The notes beneath the pieces are model-generated. The model searched no databases. It was given only the letters and a program-made list of their open reading frames with translations, and was not told the DNA's origin. Of a DNA stretch of 35,930 nt, positions 16,483 through 25,383 are shown piece by piece. Position numbers and translations under genes: made by a program. The DNA is taken from positions 1 through 35,930 of the forward strand of contig JAPLCP010000050.1 of NCBI GenBank assembly GCA_026392155.1. Reading direction: 5' to 3'. Position 1 is the stretch's first letter; each line of letters begins with the position of its first letter. The stretch is from Armatimonadota bacterium. GTDB lineage: Bacteria; Armatimonadota; Armatimonadia; Armatimonadales; Armatimonadaceae.

Positions 16483-16488
16483 ATTATA
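16483..16488 (-). promoter_or_regulatory. -10 box of the DUF4178 operon, probably leaderless
   Basis: TATAAT lies 9 nt before ATG 16473 with no ribosome-binding site in between. It touches the 19-bp palindrome that takes the place of the -35 region. Confidence 0.6.
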
Positions 16489-16528
16489 GCAAAAGTGGGA
16501 GCGCAAATCTTGCGCTCCCACTTTTGCT
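16488..16528. repeat. 19-bp perfect inverted repeat between ctpA and the DUF4178 operon
   Basis: AGCAAAAGTGGGAGCGCAA (16488-16506), a 3-nt loop and its exact reverse complement (16510-16528). It begins 10 nt after the upstream protease stop (16538) and may end that transcript, although no U-run follows on the minus strand. On the plus strand the hairpin is followed by T-rich sequence. It also abuts the next operon's -10 box, so it may affect that promoter. Confidence 0.9.
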
Positions 16529-16537
16529 CTATTATTT

Positions 16538-18073
16538 TTATTTTTCGTCGTCTTTGACTTGCTCTGCCAAGTGCTCAGGAGGCCGCTGCTCAGAGTGCAT
16601 CGGGATTCCCCCGAGCTTCTTGGGATTGGCACTCACTGTCTCGGACTTCTCGGGCTTATCGGGGAGGTCTTTCTCCGATTTTGGCCAGGGCTTTCCTGCC
16701 ATACGGCCTTTGAGAAGCTCGATTCCCTTGGCGATCTGAGGGCTGTACTTGGCCGCTGCACGCCGGTCAAAGGGCTTGTCACGGAGCGCGACCCACTGCG
16801 CCTCGATATCTTTATCCGTCTCGACCAGCACCAAGTCCGGCTTGACACCCCCTTGCTTGGTGACAGCACCCGACTCATCCCGAAACGTGTTGATATCGCG
16901 CTTGCCCCGTGTGTAGTAGCGTTGTGTGGTGATCTTGACCGCACCCTCGCCATCTTGCAGAGGGATAATGGTCTGCACCAGCCCCTTGCCGTAGGTTCGT
17001 GTTCCAATGAGGAAGCCCGAGCCACCGTCTTGGATCGCCCCTGAGACAATCTCGGAGGCACTGGCGGAGCCGCCATTGATGAGCACCACCGTGGGGATTT
17101 TGCCCTGTGCAAGTGGCCCACGGCGCTTGGTGACATCAACATCGAGCGAGCGCATCTGCCCGTTTTTCTCTTTGAGCCAGGTCACGGGGCCGCTCGGTAA
17201 GAAGCGTGCGCTCATGTCCTGTGCCACGTGGAGCATGCCACCTGGGTTGTTGCGCAGGTCAAAAATCAGGGCCTTCATGCCTAGTTTTTGGAGACGCTCT
17301 AAGGCAATCCCGAACTGGAGATCGGCTTCCTCGCTGAAGAGATCCAGGCGAATGTAGCCGATCTTGGCGACATCGTCTTGCATCCAGGAGTCAATCACCG
17401 GTGAGTTGACCTGTGCACGGGTGAAGACATAGTCTTTTTTCTCGGTACCACGGCGAATCCCAAGCCGCACTTTCGTGCCCTCTTCGCCTTTAATGCGCTT
17501 GATCACGTCGTCTAGGTGCTGCGAGTCCGAGATCAAGGCGGATTTACCATCTACTTCCACGATCACATCGCCGGGTTTGAGCTTGGCGCGCCAGGCGGGG
17601 GAGTTCTCAATGGGCTCGATGATCATCGGGAACTTCTTGTCTTTGGTGACATCCAGCTTCGCCCCGATCCCAAAGAAGCGCCCCTGGGTGTCTTCCATGT
17701 TGCGCTTGAACTCTTCGGGGTTCCAGTACTCGGTGTAGCGGTCGCCCACAGCCAGCACCATGCCGTCAATTCCGGCGTAGCTAATCTTGTTGCGCCACTT
17801 GTTTAGCTCCGTGGGAGCCGTGGGCGGGGTGCCGTACTCTGTGAGAATCTTCTGGAGCACACTGTGGTAGGTATCAATCGGAGCAAGCTCACTGGTGCGG
17901 GCTTTCGCTTCTTTGGGGCGAGTTGCCTCACTAAGACGAGACGCCATCAGCAGAGGACTGGTGCGGAGGGGGTCTTCTCGGCGCGTGCGAAACGCTTCAA
18001 GGTTAAAGCCACTGAAAAACGCGGCTCCGACGAGGCTGGCGGCAGCGATGCCTTTGATGGTATTGCGTAGCAT
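16538..18073 (-). CDS. S41 carboxy-terminal processing protease
   Basis: A 511-residue exported protease with an N-terminal hydrophobic anchor (about 8-25). A PDZ domain (about 130-210, with KPGDVIVEVDGK) precedes the S41 core. INGGSASASE gives nucleophile Ser338 and RTYGKGLVQ gives general base Lys363, the 25-residue spacing of the Ser/Lys dyad in Prc/CtpA. LRNNPGGML is the oxyanion-side motif. A long charged tail ends the protein. It likely trims or degrades envelope proteins. AGGA lies 9 nt before ATG 18073 inside the end of the preceding paralogue, so the pair is co-translated. Confidence 0.94.
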   Translation of the reverse strand: MLRNTIKGIAAASLVGAAFFSGFNLEAFRTRREDPLRTSPLLMASRLSEATRPKEAKARTSELAPIDTYHSVLQKILTEYGTPPTAPTELNKWRNKISYAGIDGMVLAVGDRYTEYWNPEEFKRNMEDTQGRFFGIGAKLDVTKDKKFPMIIEPIENSPAWRAKLKPGDVIVEVDGKSALISDSQHLDDVIKRIKGEEGTKVRLGIRRGTEKKDYVFTRAQVNSPVIDSWMQDDVAKIGYIRLDLFSEEADLQFGIALERLQKLGMKALIFDLRNNPGGMLHVAQDMSARFLPSGPVTWLKEKNGQMRSLDVDVTKRRGPLAQGKIPTVVLINGGSASASEIVSGAIQDGGSGFLIGTRTYGKGLVQTIIPLQDGEGAVKITTQRYYTRGKRDINTFRDESGAVTKQGGVKPDLVLVETDKDIEAQWVALRDKPFDRRAAAKYSPQIAKGIELLKGRMAGKPWPKSEKDLPDKPEKSETVSANPKKLGGIPMHSEQRPPEHLAEQVKDDEK

Positions 18074-18077
18074 GGTG

Positions 18078-19499
18078 TTATTCCTTTGCTCCTGTTGGCG
18101 AGGTTCCGGCGATCTGAGGACGGTTCTTGAGCGAGGCTACGGCGCGGGCTAGCACCTCACTCTCCGGGGTGCCTGAGGCTACCGCGATCTGAGGATTGAG
18201 GCCGATCCCTGACCATGCGACTCCCTTGCCGCTGACGAGCTTGCCCGTGATCAGGGTGAAGGCGGAGCCATCTTGCAACAAGTACATTCCCTGCACCAAG
18301 GCATCACCAAAAGTCTTCTCCCCGACCAGGGTGGCGCCGCCACGCTCACTCAAACAAGAGGCAAGCGCCTCAGCAGTGGAGGCCGTGCCACCGTCCACCA
18401 AGACCGTGAGCGGGCCTTTCACACGCGCCGCTTCACTGGCGAGGAGGCTACTCTTCTTGCCGCCTTGGCCTACTTCTTGTGCCACCACGCCACGGCCACT
18501 GAGCAGGCCCGCAATCTGCTGCATCGCCTCAAACGAGCCGCCGGGGGTTCCCCGTAGATCTAAAACCAAGCCTGTATTCTCAGCGGGTAGGCTCTCCAGG
18601 GCCTTGGCAAGGGCAGCATCCGTGCCTTCGCTCAGATAGGGAATTTTGACGTAGCTTGCTTTCCCCTCCAGGGTCTTGACGGTCAGAGGGGGGGCAGTGG
18701 TTACCCCTGGAGTTACCTCGACTTTGAGCGGTGTTGCCTGGCCTTTGCGCTGAACGGTGAGCGCGTACTTTTCTTTGGTCGCGGTACTCTTCGCGAGTAG
18801 GGTGTCACCGCGCAGAAGCATCTCAGCGGCGTGGAGGCGAATCCCGCCTGCAATGCGGTCACGGGCTGTCACGCGCGCTTTCTCGTAGGCTTTTTCATCT
18901 ACCTCGCGGTTCTGGAACTGCTGTGCCACTTTTGCGAAAGAGACCAGCGGATCGTAGCCCAGTACCCAGCGCCCGTCAATATGGGTGATGACATCACCGG
19001 GCTTCAGGCCCGCTTTTTCGGCAGCGGAGCCGGGCAGGGGTGCGATGACGACGATTTTATGGTCGGTGTAGCCTGCCGTTTTCGTTGCCTGAACCGAGAG
19101 CGCCGCTCCGATACCGGCGAACTTGCCTTGCGCCTCGGCCTCTAAAAGCTTGCGCTGCTCGGGCTCCAAAAAATAAGAGTTGGGATCTTCTAGTGAGGCG
19201 ATCATGAGCTTGACACTGGTCTGCGCCATCTTCGTGTCGCTGGGAAGAGTGTCGTAGTACTGGTCTTTAACAAGGGAGTAGACCGTCTCAAAGGTTCCTC
19301 CAAAGTCCTGGCCTGCGCCAAGATTGGGAGTCGCTGCGTGGCCGTTCTCTGCCACTTGTGCCCGCCCGACGGCGGCTTGTAGAGCTCGCGGACTCGTGGG
19401 AGCGTTGCCTTGGCGCAGCCGTGCGCCACCGGCAAAGGCAATCCCAGTGGCCAGGACAAGCCCAGCTCCAAAAACAAAAGAACCACTCCGTCGTTGCAT
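18078..19499 (-). CDS. S41-family protease homologue lacking the catalytic lysine
   Basis: A 473-residue exported paralogue: signal or anchor (about 5-25), N-terminal helical part, PDZ domain (about 130-260) stretched by a 45-residue charged insertion after GLKPGDVITHIDGRW, then the S41 core. LDLRGTPGGSF is kept, and VDGGTASTAE keeps a serine at the nucleophile position (Ser374), but the base at +25 is Asp399 (TFGDALVQ) instead of Lys. The usual GKG is lost. It is probably a pseudoprotease or scaffold for the active neighbour. ATG 19499 has GGTGAG upstream; a TTG reading from 19523 is less likely. Four nucleotides separate it from the next gene. Confidence 0.88.
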   Translation of the reverse strand: MQRRSGSFVFGAGLVLATGIAFAGGARLRQGNAPTSPRALQAAVGRAQVAENGHAATPNLGAGQDFGGTFETVYSLVKDQYYDTLPSDTKMAQTSVKLMIASLEDPNSYFLEPEQRKLLEAEAQGKFAGIGAALSVQATKTAGYTDHKIVVIAPLPGSAAEKAGLKPGDVITHIDGRWVLGYDPLVSFAKVAQQFQNREVDEKAYEKARVTARDRIAGGIRLHAAEMLLRGDTLLAKSTATKEKYALTVQRKGQATPLKVEVTPGVTTAPPLTVKTLEGKASYVKIPYLSEGTDAALAKALESLPAENTGLVLDLRGTPGGSFEAMQQIAGLLSGRGVVAQEVGQGGKKSSLLASEAARVKGPLTVLVDGGTASTAEALASCLSERGGATLVGEKTFGDALVQGMYLLQDGSAFTLITGKLVSGKGVAWSGIGLNPQIAVASGTPESEVLARAVASLKNRPQIAGTSPTGAKE

Positions 19500-19601
19500 T
19501 ATCTCACCCGCCCCTTCGTGCAATCTCTTCTGAATACGTTATTTTATCATCGGTTGTGCCCACCATGTTACCAAAGCTGGTCGTTTTCATGGGACTAGAG
19601 G

Positions 19602-19607
19602 TAAAAT
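19602..19607 (+). promoter_or_regulatory. Possible -10 box of the heme protein gene
   Basis: TAAAAT ends 6 nt before GTG 19614, so transcription could begin at the start codon itself. Only a weak -35 match is present. Confidence 0.3.
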
Positions 19608-19613
19608 CTCTCC

Positions 19614-22600
19614 GTGAAACGATCCTCACTTTGCCTTCTCGCCGCACTGCCGCTGGCGCTCTCTCTCTTTGCAAGCGCATCGCCGCAGAAACCTCGGGTG
19701 AGCTACACCCGCGAGATTCGCCCTATTCTTGCCGAGAACTGCTTTCTCTGCCACGGCCCCGACCCTGGCTCGCGGCAAGCAAACCTGAGGCTCGACCAGC
19801 CCAACGCGGCGACAAAAAAAGCGCTACTGGCTCGCATTACGGCTCCGGTGAGCGATGCGCTTCATATGCCGCCGGTGCACACGAAAAAAACTCTCACGTC
19901 TGCTCAGATCGCCACGGTGCGGCAGTGGCTTTCGGAGGGTGCAAAGTACGAAAAACACTGGGCGTTTGGCCCCCTGGCCCCCACAAGTGGGGGGATCGAC
20001 CGGTATATCCGCGAGCGTCTTGTCAAAGAGAAGCTCAAGCCCTCCCCTGAGGCGAGCCGGGCGGAGTGGCTACGACGGGTGAGTTTGGACTTGATCGGGT
20101 TGCCGCCCAGTATCGCGGAGGCCGATGCGTTTTTCAGTGACAAAACGCCGAGTGCACATGAGAAAGTCGTGGATCGGCTGCTAGCATCTCCGCATTTTGG
20201 GGAGCAGATGGCCTTGCCCTGGCTGGATGTGGCACGCTACGGCGACAGCTACGGCTACCAGTCGGATCAGCTCTCGACCGTCTGGCCGTGGCGGGACTGG
20301 GTTGTGGGGGCGTTCAATCGCAATCTTCCCTACGATCAGTTCATTACCCAGCAGCTCGCGGGGGACTTACTGCCAAACGCCACACGAGAGACGCGCCTCG
20401 CCACGACGTTTAACCGCTTGCACCGCATGACCAATGAAGGCGGCTCCGTCCCTGAGGAGTGGCGCTTGGAGTACGTCGCGGATCGTGTGCGGACGCTTGG
20501 AACGGCGTTTCTGGGCCTGACCTTGGAGTGCGCTCGCTGCCACGATCACAAGTACGATCCCATCAAGCAGAGCGACTTCTACGGCCTCTCGGCGTTTTTT
20601 AACTCCATAGACGAGCACGGCCTCTACGACTCAGGGAGCATCACCCCGACCCCATCGCTACTCCTGCCCACGCCCGAGCAAGAGAGAGCTCTTGAGCAGG
20701 CAAAAAGTGGGGTTGCTGAAGCCGAGAAAGTACTGGAGGAGACGAAGAAAGCGCGTGAGAGCGCGTTCCAAGAGTGGCTGGCGACCAAAGCTACCGTCAC
20801 TCAGCCTGATCTGGTAGCGCACTTTGGCTTTGAGACGCTCGATGGCGTACCGCACGTCGATGCCGTCCCCTTGGTGCCGGGCAAGATAGGCATGGCGGCG
20901 CAGCTCGACGGCGACAATAATATTAACTTTGGAGATAAGGCACGCTTCACCCGCCATACGCCGTTTACCATTGACTTCTGGATGCGCGATGGGCGGGTTC
21001 TCAAAGATCCTGTTGTCGTCTACACATCAAGCGCGGGCACGGATGCAGGCCCTTACGGCTACGATCTAATGATCGAGGATGGGATCCTGCAAGCCCGCAT
21101 GATGCGCCACTGGCCTGGCAATGCCATCGCCATTCGTGCCACAAACCCCGTTCCGAAAGACACTTGGCTCCGTGTGACGCTGACCTACGATGGCTCCAGT
21201 AAAGCCTCAGGCATGAAGCTCTATGTGGATGGCCAGCCTGCCGCGACCAAGATTCTTCGCGACCACATCTGGAAGGGCACGGGAACCCACACGCTCGCCT
21301 TTGGTCAGCGCTTCCGTGATAAGGGCTTCAAAGGCGGCTTGATTGATGAGCTCTCGGTCTACAGCCGGGCCCTGACTGCGACAGAACTCTCAGGCACCAA
21401 ACAGCCCGAGGCACTGCGTGACTACTACTTCTCCGCACTCGACCCTGAGACCCGCGCTGCGCAGGCGAAGCTCACTGCTGCCCGCGAGCGCGTCTGGCGC
21501 GCGGAAGACCCGATTCAGGAAGTCATGGCGATGGAGGAGCTGCCCACGCCGCGCCCCAGCTATGTTCTGGCACGCGGTGCCTACGATGCGCCCAAGACCG
21601 ACAAGAACCGCGTCGGACGTATCACCCCCGCTTTTCTCCCGCCTCTGGCCCCCTCCGCCCCCACGAGTGGGGGAGCCCGAGTGGATCGGCTTGCGCTGGC
21701 TCGCTGGCTCACGCGGCCCGACCATCCTCTGACGGCGCGCGTTGCGGTCAACCGTTTCTGGCAGCAGTTCTTTGGGCGTGGCTTGGTGGAGACGAGCGAG
21801 GACTTTGGGATTCAGGGGAGCTTACCGAGCCACTCCGAGCTTTTGGACTGGCTTGCTAAAGACTTCCAGCGCGACTGGAGCGTGAAGCGCCTCGTGAAGC
21901 AGCTCGTGCTAAGCCAGACGTACCGGCAGAGCAGTGCCCAGCGGCCAGAGCTGCAAAAAAGAGACCCGCAGAATGTCTTGCTGGCTCGTGGGCCAAGCTA
22001 CCGGCTCTCGGCGGAGACAATTCGCGATGTGGCGCTCTCGGCCAGTGGGCTGCTGGATGCCAAGCTCGGTGGGCCACCGGTGAGCCCGTACCAGCCGGGA
22101 GATCTCTGGCGTGAGGCCAACACCATGAGCCCTGGCTATCGGCAGAGTGTCGGAGGGGATCTCTACCGCCGAAGCCTCTACACGGTCTGGAAGCGCACGG
22201 CCCCGATGCCCAACATGATGGCCTTCGATGCGTCGGGGCGAGAAGTCTGTACGGCCCGTCGTCAGAACACCAGCACGCCCCTCCAGGCCTTGGTCTTACT
22301 AAATGATCCGCAGTTTGTCGAAGCTGCACGCGTGCTTGGGGAGCGAATCGTCAAAGAGGGCGGCACGACGGACTCCCAGCGGGTGGTCTATACCTTTCGC
22401 ACCCTCACCACACGCTTTCCCACACCGACTGAGGCGCGGCTCTTGGAGCAGCTCTACGCCGCCCAGCGCCAGCTCTTCACCCAAGCACCTGCTGAGGCTG
22501 CAAAACTTCTCACCGTCGGGGAGAAGAAAGCCGATCCCGCGCTGAGTCCCCTCGAAGTCGCCGCTGCGGCCACGCTTGCCCAGGCGATTCTCAACCTAGA

Positions 22601-22622
22601 TGCCACGATCTGGAAGCGCTAG
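19614..22622 (+). CDS. Secreted cytochrome-c/DUF1549/LamG/DUF1553 protein (PSD1-type)
   Basis: A 1002-residue exported protein. After the signal peptide (about 1-24) comes a cytochrome-c-like domain with heme motif CFLCH (Cys43, Cys46, His47). DUF1549 (about 130-330) contains [12 protein letters not shown] and [12 protein letters not shown], whose CxxCH could bind a second heme. A LamG-like carbohydrate-binding domain sits at about 400-590. DUF1553 (about 690-980) starts [19 protein letters not shown]. These proteins are expanded in Planctomycetes and relatives and are thought to act in polysaccharide use. GTG 19614 follows TAAAAT by 6 nt. Its stop overlaps the convergent oxidoreductase stop in CTAG. 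No DUF1501 partner is present. Confidence 0.92.
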   Translation: MKRSSLCLLAALPLALSLFASASPQKPRVSYTREIRPILAENCFLCHGPDPGSRQANLRLDQPNAATKKALLARITAPVSDALHMPPVHTKKTLTSAQIATVRQWLSEGAKYEKHWAFGPLAPTSGGIDRYIRERLVKEKLKPSPEASRAEWLRRVSLDLIGLPPSIAEADAFFSDKTPSAHEKVVDRLLASPHFGEQMALPWLDVARYGDSYGYQSDQLSTVWPWRDWVVGAFNRNLPYDQFITQQLAGDLLPNATRETRLATTFNRLHRMTNEGGSVPEEWRLEYVADRVRTLGTAFLGLTLECARCHDHKYDPIKQSDFYGLSAFFNSIDEHGLYDSGSITPTPSLLLPTPEQERALEQAKSGVAEAEKVLEETKKARESAFQEWLATKATVTQPDLVAHFGFETLDGVPHVDAVPLVPGKIGMAAQLDGDNNINFGDKARFTRHTPFTIDFWMRDGRVLKDPVVVYTSSAGTDAGPYGYDLMIEDGILQARMMRHWPGNAIAIRATNPVPKDTWLRVTLTYDGSSKASGMKLYVDGQPAATKILRDHIWKGTGTHTLAFGQRFRDKGFKGGLIDELSVYSRALTATELSGTKQPEALRDYYFSALDPETRAAQAKLTAARERVWRAEDPIQEVMAMEELPTPRPSYVLARGAYDAPKTDKNRVGRITPAFLPPLAPSAPTSGGARVDRLALARWLTRPDHPLTARVAVNRFWQQFFGRGLVETSEDFGIQGSLPSHSELLDWLAKDFQRDWSVKRLVKQLVLSQTYRQSSAQRPELQKRDPQNVLLARGPSYRLSAETIRDVALSASGLLDAKLGGPPVSPYQPGDLWREANTMSPGYRQSVGGDLYRRSLYTVWKRTAPMPNMMAFDASGREVCTARRQNTSTPLQALVLLNDPQFVEAARVLGERIVKEGGTTDSQRVVYTFRTLTTRFPTPTEARLLEQLYAAQRQLFTQAPAEAAKLLTVGEKKADPALSPLEVAAAATLAQAILNLDATIWKR
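19978..19993. repeat. Intragenic palindrome, copy 1
   Basis: CCCCCAC-AA-GTGGGGG, a perfect 7-bp inverted repeat inside the heme protein gene, encoding APTSGG in the linker just before DUF1549. Confidence 0.85.
21658..21673. repeat. Intragenic palindrome, copy 2
   Basis: CCCCCAC-GA-GTGGGGG, differing from copy 1 only in the centre, in the same frame and again encoding APTSGG, here in the linker just before DUF1553. The flanking TGGCCCCCT is shared. Confidence 0.85.
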
Positions 22623-23710
22623 TCCAGCAGTGTGACAGTGCGCTTCTCTTTTGCAGAGAGCATGGCGCTGTCTACGATCTGCTGGCCGATGCGGCAGAGT
22701 GTGGGATCTAGTGGGCCGTGGAGGCGACAGCCGGTTTCGAGGTAGTGGATGAGGTGCTCAATCGGGTTGCGCCAGCCCGGCTGAAGCGTGTCCACGGGGA
22801 TCTCCTGGGTCGCGGGCTGGTCTTTGGTCTGGACGCGAATCACGGGCTCGTAGTCGTAGCTAGAGATCGTGCCGTGGGTGCCCATGACCACAAAGCCGCA
22901 CTTGGGCTGGGGCTGGAGTGTCCAGGGGTCGGTGAAGGTGCCCCAGCGCGTCTCGAACTTGGAGAGGCTGTAGGGGGTGGCGTAGCGGCAGACCGTGATC
23001 GAGTGCTCATCGACGTCTAAGCCGGGTTTACTGTCGGTGACGCACGTGACTTCGACAGGCTTTCGGCCTTCCAGAAACCAGGTGCCGAGGGTCACGCCGT
23101 AACCTAAGTAGTCCTGAAGTGAGCCTCCTGCTGCCGATCTCTGATACCACCAGGACTCGGACTTCTGGCGATTGGCCTCGTCTTCTGTGATCTCGACTTT
23201 ATCCGCGATATGGCGCAGAGGACCACGGTTGCCGTCGTAGTAGTGCACCTCCAGCACGTCGCCAATCAAGCCCTCCGAGAGCAAGCGCTTGGTGGTGACA
23301 TGTGGCGGGTACCAGGCGAGAGGCCAGTTGATGATCATCGTCTTGCCGGTCTTTGCCACTGCCGCGATCATCCGATCTGCATCGGCTAAGCGGGCGGCAA
23401 AGGGCTTCTCGACCAGAATGTGCGTCCCATAGGGCGCGACATCCACTACATACTGGCCATGCTCACCCGTCTTGGGGCAGAGAATCACGAGATCGGGCTG
23501 GGTCGTCTCCAGGCACACGCGCCAGTCCGTAAAGACGCGCTCCTCAGGGACGGCAAGGCTGGCTACCACGCCTGCCATACGCTCGCGGCTGGCGTCGGCA
23601 ACCCCCACAAGCTCGGCGCGGGGGTGCTCACGCACTTGGCGCAGCAGATCCCCCATGTGCATGTGGTCAAAACTCACCCCAGCGACGCGGAATTTCTTCG
23701 GCTCAGACAT
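22619..23710 (-). CDS. Gfo/Idh/MocA-family oxidoreductase
   Basis: A 363-residue cytosolic NAD(P)-dependent dehydrogenase of unknown sugar or inositol-like substrate. The N-terminal Rossmann half has RVAGVSFDHMHMGDLL in place of the common GxGxxG loop, a variant seen in some members, and ILVEKPFA carries the conserved EKP lysine. The C-terminal half has the mixed sheet domain with a GTHG turn. The gene runs toward the heme/LamG gene and shares a CTAG stop overlap with it, so there is room for neither terminator. The pairing suggests saccharide metabolism, but they are separate transcripts. Confidence 0.9.
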   Translation of the reverse strand: MSEPKKFRVAGVSFDHMHMGDLLRQVREHPRAELVGVADASRERMAGVVASLAVPEERVFTDWRVCLETTQPDLVILCPKTGEHGQYVVDVAPYGTHILVEKPFAARLADADRMIAAVAKTGKTMIINWPLAWYPPHVTTKRLLSEGLIGDVLEVHYYDGNRGPLRHIADKVEITEDEANRQKSESWWYQRSAAGGSLQDYLGYGVTLGTWFLEGRKPVEVTCVTDSKPGLDVDEHSITVCRYATPYSLSKFETRWGTFTDPWTLQPQPKCGFVVMGTHGTISSYDYEPVIRVQTKDQPATQEIPVDTLQPGWRNPIEHLIHYLETGCRLHGPLDPTLCRIGQQIVDSAMLSAKEKRTVTLLD

Positions 23711-23753
23711 GCCCTAGGGTTCGGTTTTCGCTGCCCACTTTCCTGCTGGTGAA

Positions 23754-24239
23754 CTACGGGGTAAGCAGAGCCACATCGGCTCGATCAATGGCCATGGTGA
23801 TGGCCTTGGTGATTGCGAGTGAGTTGCTGTCTTGAGGCTGAGATGTGCTACCGATCCGACGTGCGAGAGTGTAGCACTGCTCCAGATAGGCACGTGCCTC
23901 TTTAGGCTGCCCCTTGGCCTTGGCAGTTTCCGCGGCATGGATGAGACCTTTGCTGAGCAAGAGTAGCTGCATACTCGGCGTTACTTCGGTGCTTAGCTCT
24001 GACTCAATCGGCAAGGGCATTGGGGCGTTTGCATGGCTCTTGAGGAGCTCAAGCGCTTCTTTGGTGCGGTTTTGCTGGATAAGAACAAGGGCTGTACTAC
24101 AGTGAACAAACTCCTGATCTGCTTCCGTCTTGTTTGGGGAAGTCGTGATGTTATCCAAACCGGCTTTTGCGCTACCCAGAACAAAAATCAAAACAACGGT
24201 ACTACCTAATAATGGCAGCCAAGGGGCTACTCGTGGCAT
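23754..24239 (-). CDS. Small exported helical protein of unknown function
   Basis: A 161-residue protein with an N-terminal hydrophobic segment (about 7-26, ending SAKA). The rest is predicted helical, with alanine/leucine-spaced stretches (TALVLIQQNRTKEALELL and AKGQPKEARAYLEQCY) resembling two TPR-like hairpins. GGAGG lies 9 nt before ATG 24239, one of the better ribosome-binding sites here. Next upstream is mutY, 73 bp away. I do not recognise a family. Confidence 0.7.
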   Translation of the reverse strand: MPRVAPWLPLLGSTVVLIFVLGSAKAGLDNITTSPNKTEADQEFVHCSTALVLIQQNRTKEALELLKSHANAPMPLPIESELSTEVTPSMQLLLLSKGLIHAAETAKAKGQPKEARAYLEQCYTLARRIGSTSQPQDSNSLAITKAITMAIDRADVALLTP

Positions 24240-24312
24240 GTGTTTATCCTCCGTTTTCTCTCCCCCGCTCGTTGACGAGGTAGTTCCTTATTGGTGTATT
24301 GGAACGCGTTTT

Positions 24313-25383
24313 TTAGAACAAAGACGGCTGATTTTGACTGTTTTGAATGAAACCCAGTAGTTTTGCTTGCGGCGAGGAAAGAGGAAAGCGCTCTAAGTCC
24401 TTATAGGTCACCCAGATGAGATTTTCGGGGAGCGGATCGGGAAGCGAGACCGGAGAAGCTGCTAAGGCGTAGAGGGTGATCTTGCGCGTTGTCACGCCGT
24501 GCTTCAGGCTGGCAAGCGGCGCGCCGATAGTGCCGGTGGTGCCCAGAAGCTCCAAGAGTGCACGCAAGCCTGCCGCCTCTAGGCTCTCTGCCGTCTGCAC
24601 GGTGACGCGTGGTAGCTCAAAGAGGCCGCCCCAGAGCCCTTCCTCAGGGCGCTTAACGAGCAGAAACCAGTCGCCATCGGTGATCCAGAGGCTAACATCG
24701 CTCTGGGACGTGAAGGCTTTCTTGGGGGCAAAGTGCGGAAACTGATCGGTGGCACTCTGCTGGAAAGCGGCGCAGACACTCTGCACAGGGCACGCCCCAC
24801 ACTTGGGGGGAGTGAGGCAGTGCAGCGCTCCTAGCTCCATCAGGGCTTGGTTGAACTCGCCCGCTCGGCCCGCAGGTAGTAGCTCCGCCGCTTTCACCCA
24901 GAGCAAGTCTTGAGTTTTGGGAAGCTTCGGGTCCCCCGAGATCGCGAAGGCGCGGCAGAGCACCCGGATCACGTTGGCATCTACGAGCGGCGTATCCAGC
25001 CCGAGGGCGATGGAGCAGATCGCTCCTGCGGTGTAGCGTCCCACGCCAGGAAGTGCCAGCACCGCCTCATGCGTGGTGGGAAAGACACCTCCGTGCTCCT
25101 CGCAGATACGCTGGGCGGCTTTATGCAGGTTCCGGGCGCGGGCGTAGTAGCCCAGTCCCTGCCACTGCTTTAAAACATCGTCGAGGGGCGCTTCGGCGAG
25201 GGCCTGAACGGTGGGGAAGCGGGCGAGCCAGCGCTCAAAGTAGGGGATGGCGGTGGCAACCTGGGTCTGCTGGAGCATCATCTCCGAGACCCAGATGGCA
25301 TAGGGGTTCTGGGTACGCCGCCAAGGCAAGTCCCGCTTATGGGCGGCGTACCAGTGCAACAGAAGAGCCGTGAACGGGCTCAA
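24313..25383 (-). CDS. mutY: A/G-specific adenine glycosylase
   Basis: A 356-residue repair enzyme that removes adenine mispaired with 8-oxoguanine. The SEMMLQQTQV motif carries catalytic Glu34; a helix-hairpin-helix LPGVGRYTAGA is followed by VDANVIRVLCR with catalytic Asp135. Cys189, 195, 198 and 204 would hold a 4Fe-4S cluster. The C-terminal third (LLVKRPEEGLWGGLFELPRV) is the NUDIX-like domain that recognises 8-oxoG. The start is TTG overlapping the upstream stop as TTGA, so translation is coupled to the small gene before it. The first cysteine gap is one residue shorter than the usual six. Confidence 0.95.
   Translation of the reverse strand: MSPFTALLLHWYAAHKRDLPWRRTQNPYAIWVSEMMLQQTQVATAIPYFERWLARFPTVQALAEAPLDDVLKQWQGLGYYARARNLHKAAQRICEEHGGVFPTTHEAVLALPGVGRYTAGAICSIALGLDTPLVDANVIRVLCRAFAISGDPKLPKTQDLLWVKAAELLPAGRAGEFNQALMELGALHCLTPPKCGACPVQSVCAAFQQSATDQFPHFAPKKAFTSQSDVSLWITDGDWFLLVKRPEEGLWGGLFELPRVTVQTAESLEAAGLRALLELLGTTGTIGAPLASLKHGVTTRKITLYALAASPVSLPDPLPENLIWVTYKDLERFPLSSPQAKLLGFIQNSQNQPSLF

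Noticed and set aside
16474-16632. N-terminal extension of the DUF4178 protein
   Set aside because: The extra residues are translated from the palindrome and the end of the protease gene; the zinc ribbon and -10 box fix the start at 16473.
24790-24815. Third copy of the CCCCCAC/GTGGGGG palindrome, inside mutY
   Set aside because: The arms are imperfect and the sequence encodes the conserved cysteine loop of MutY, so similarity is best explained by coding.
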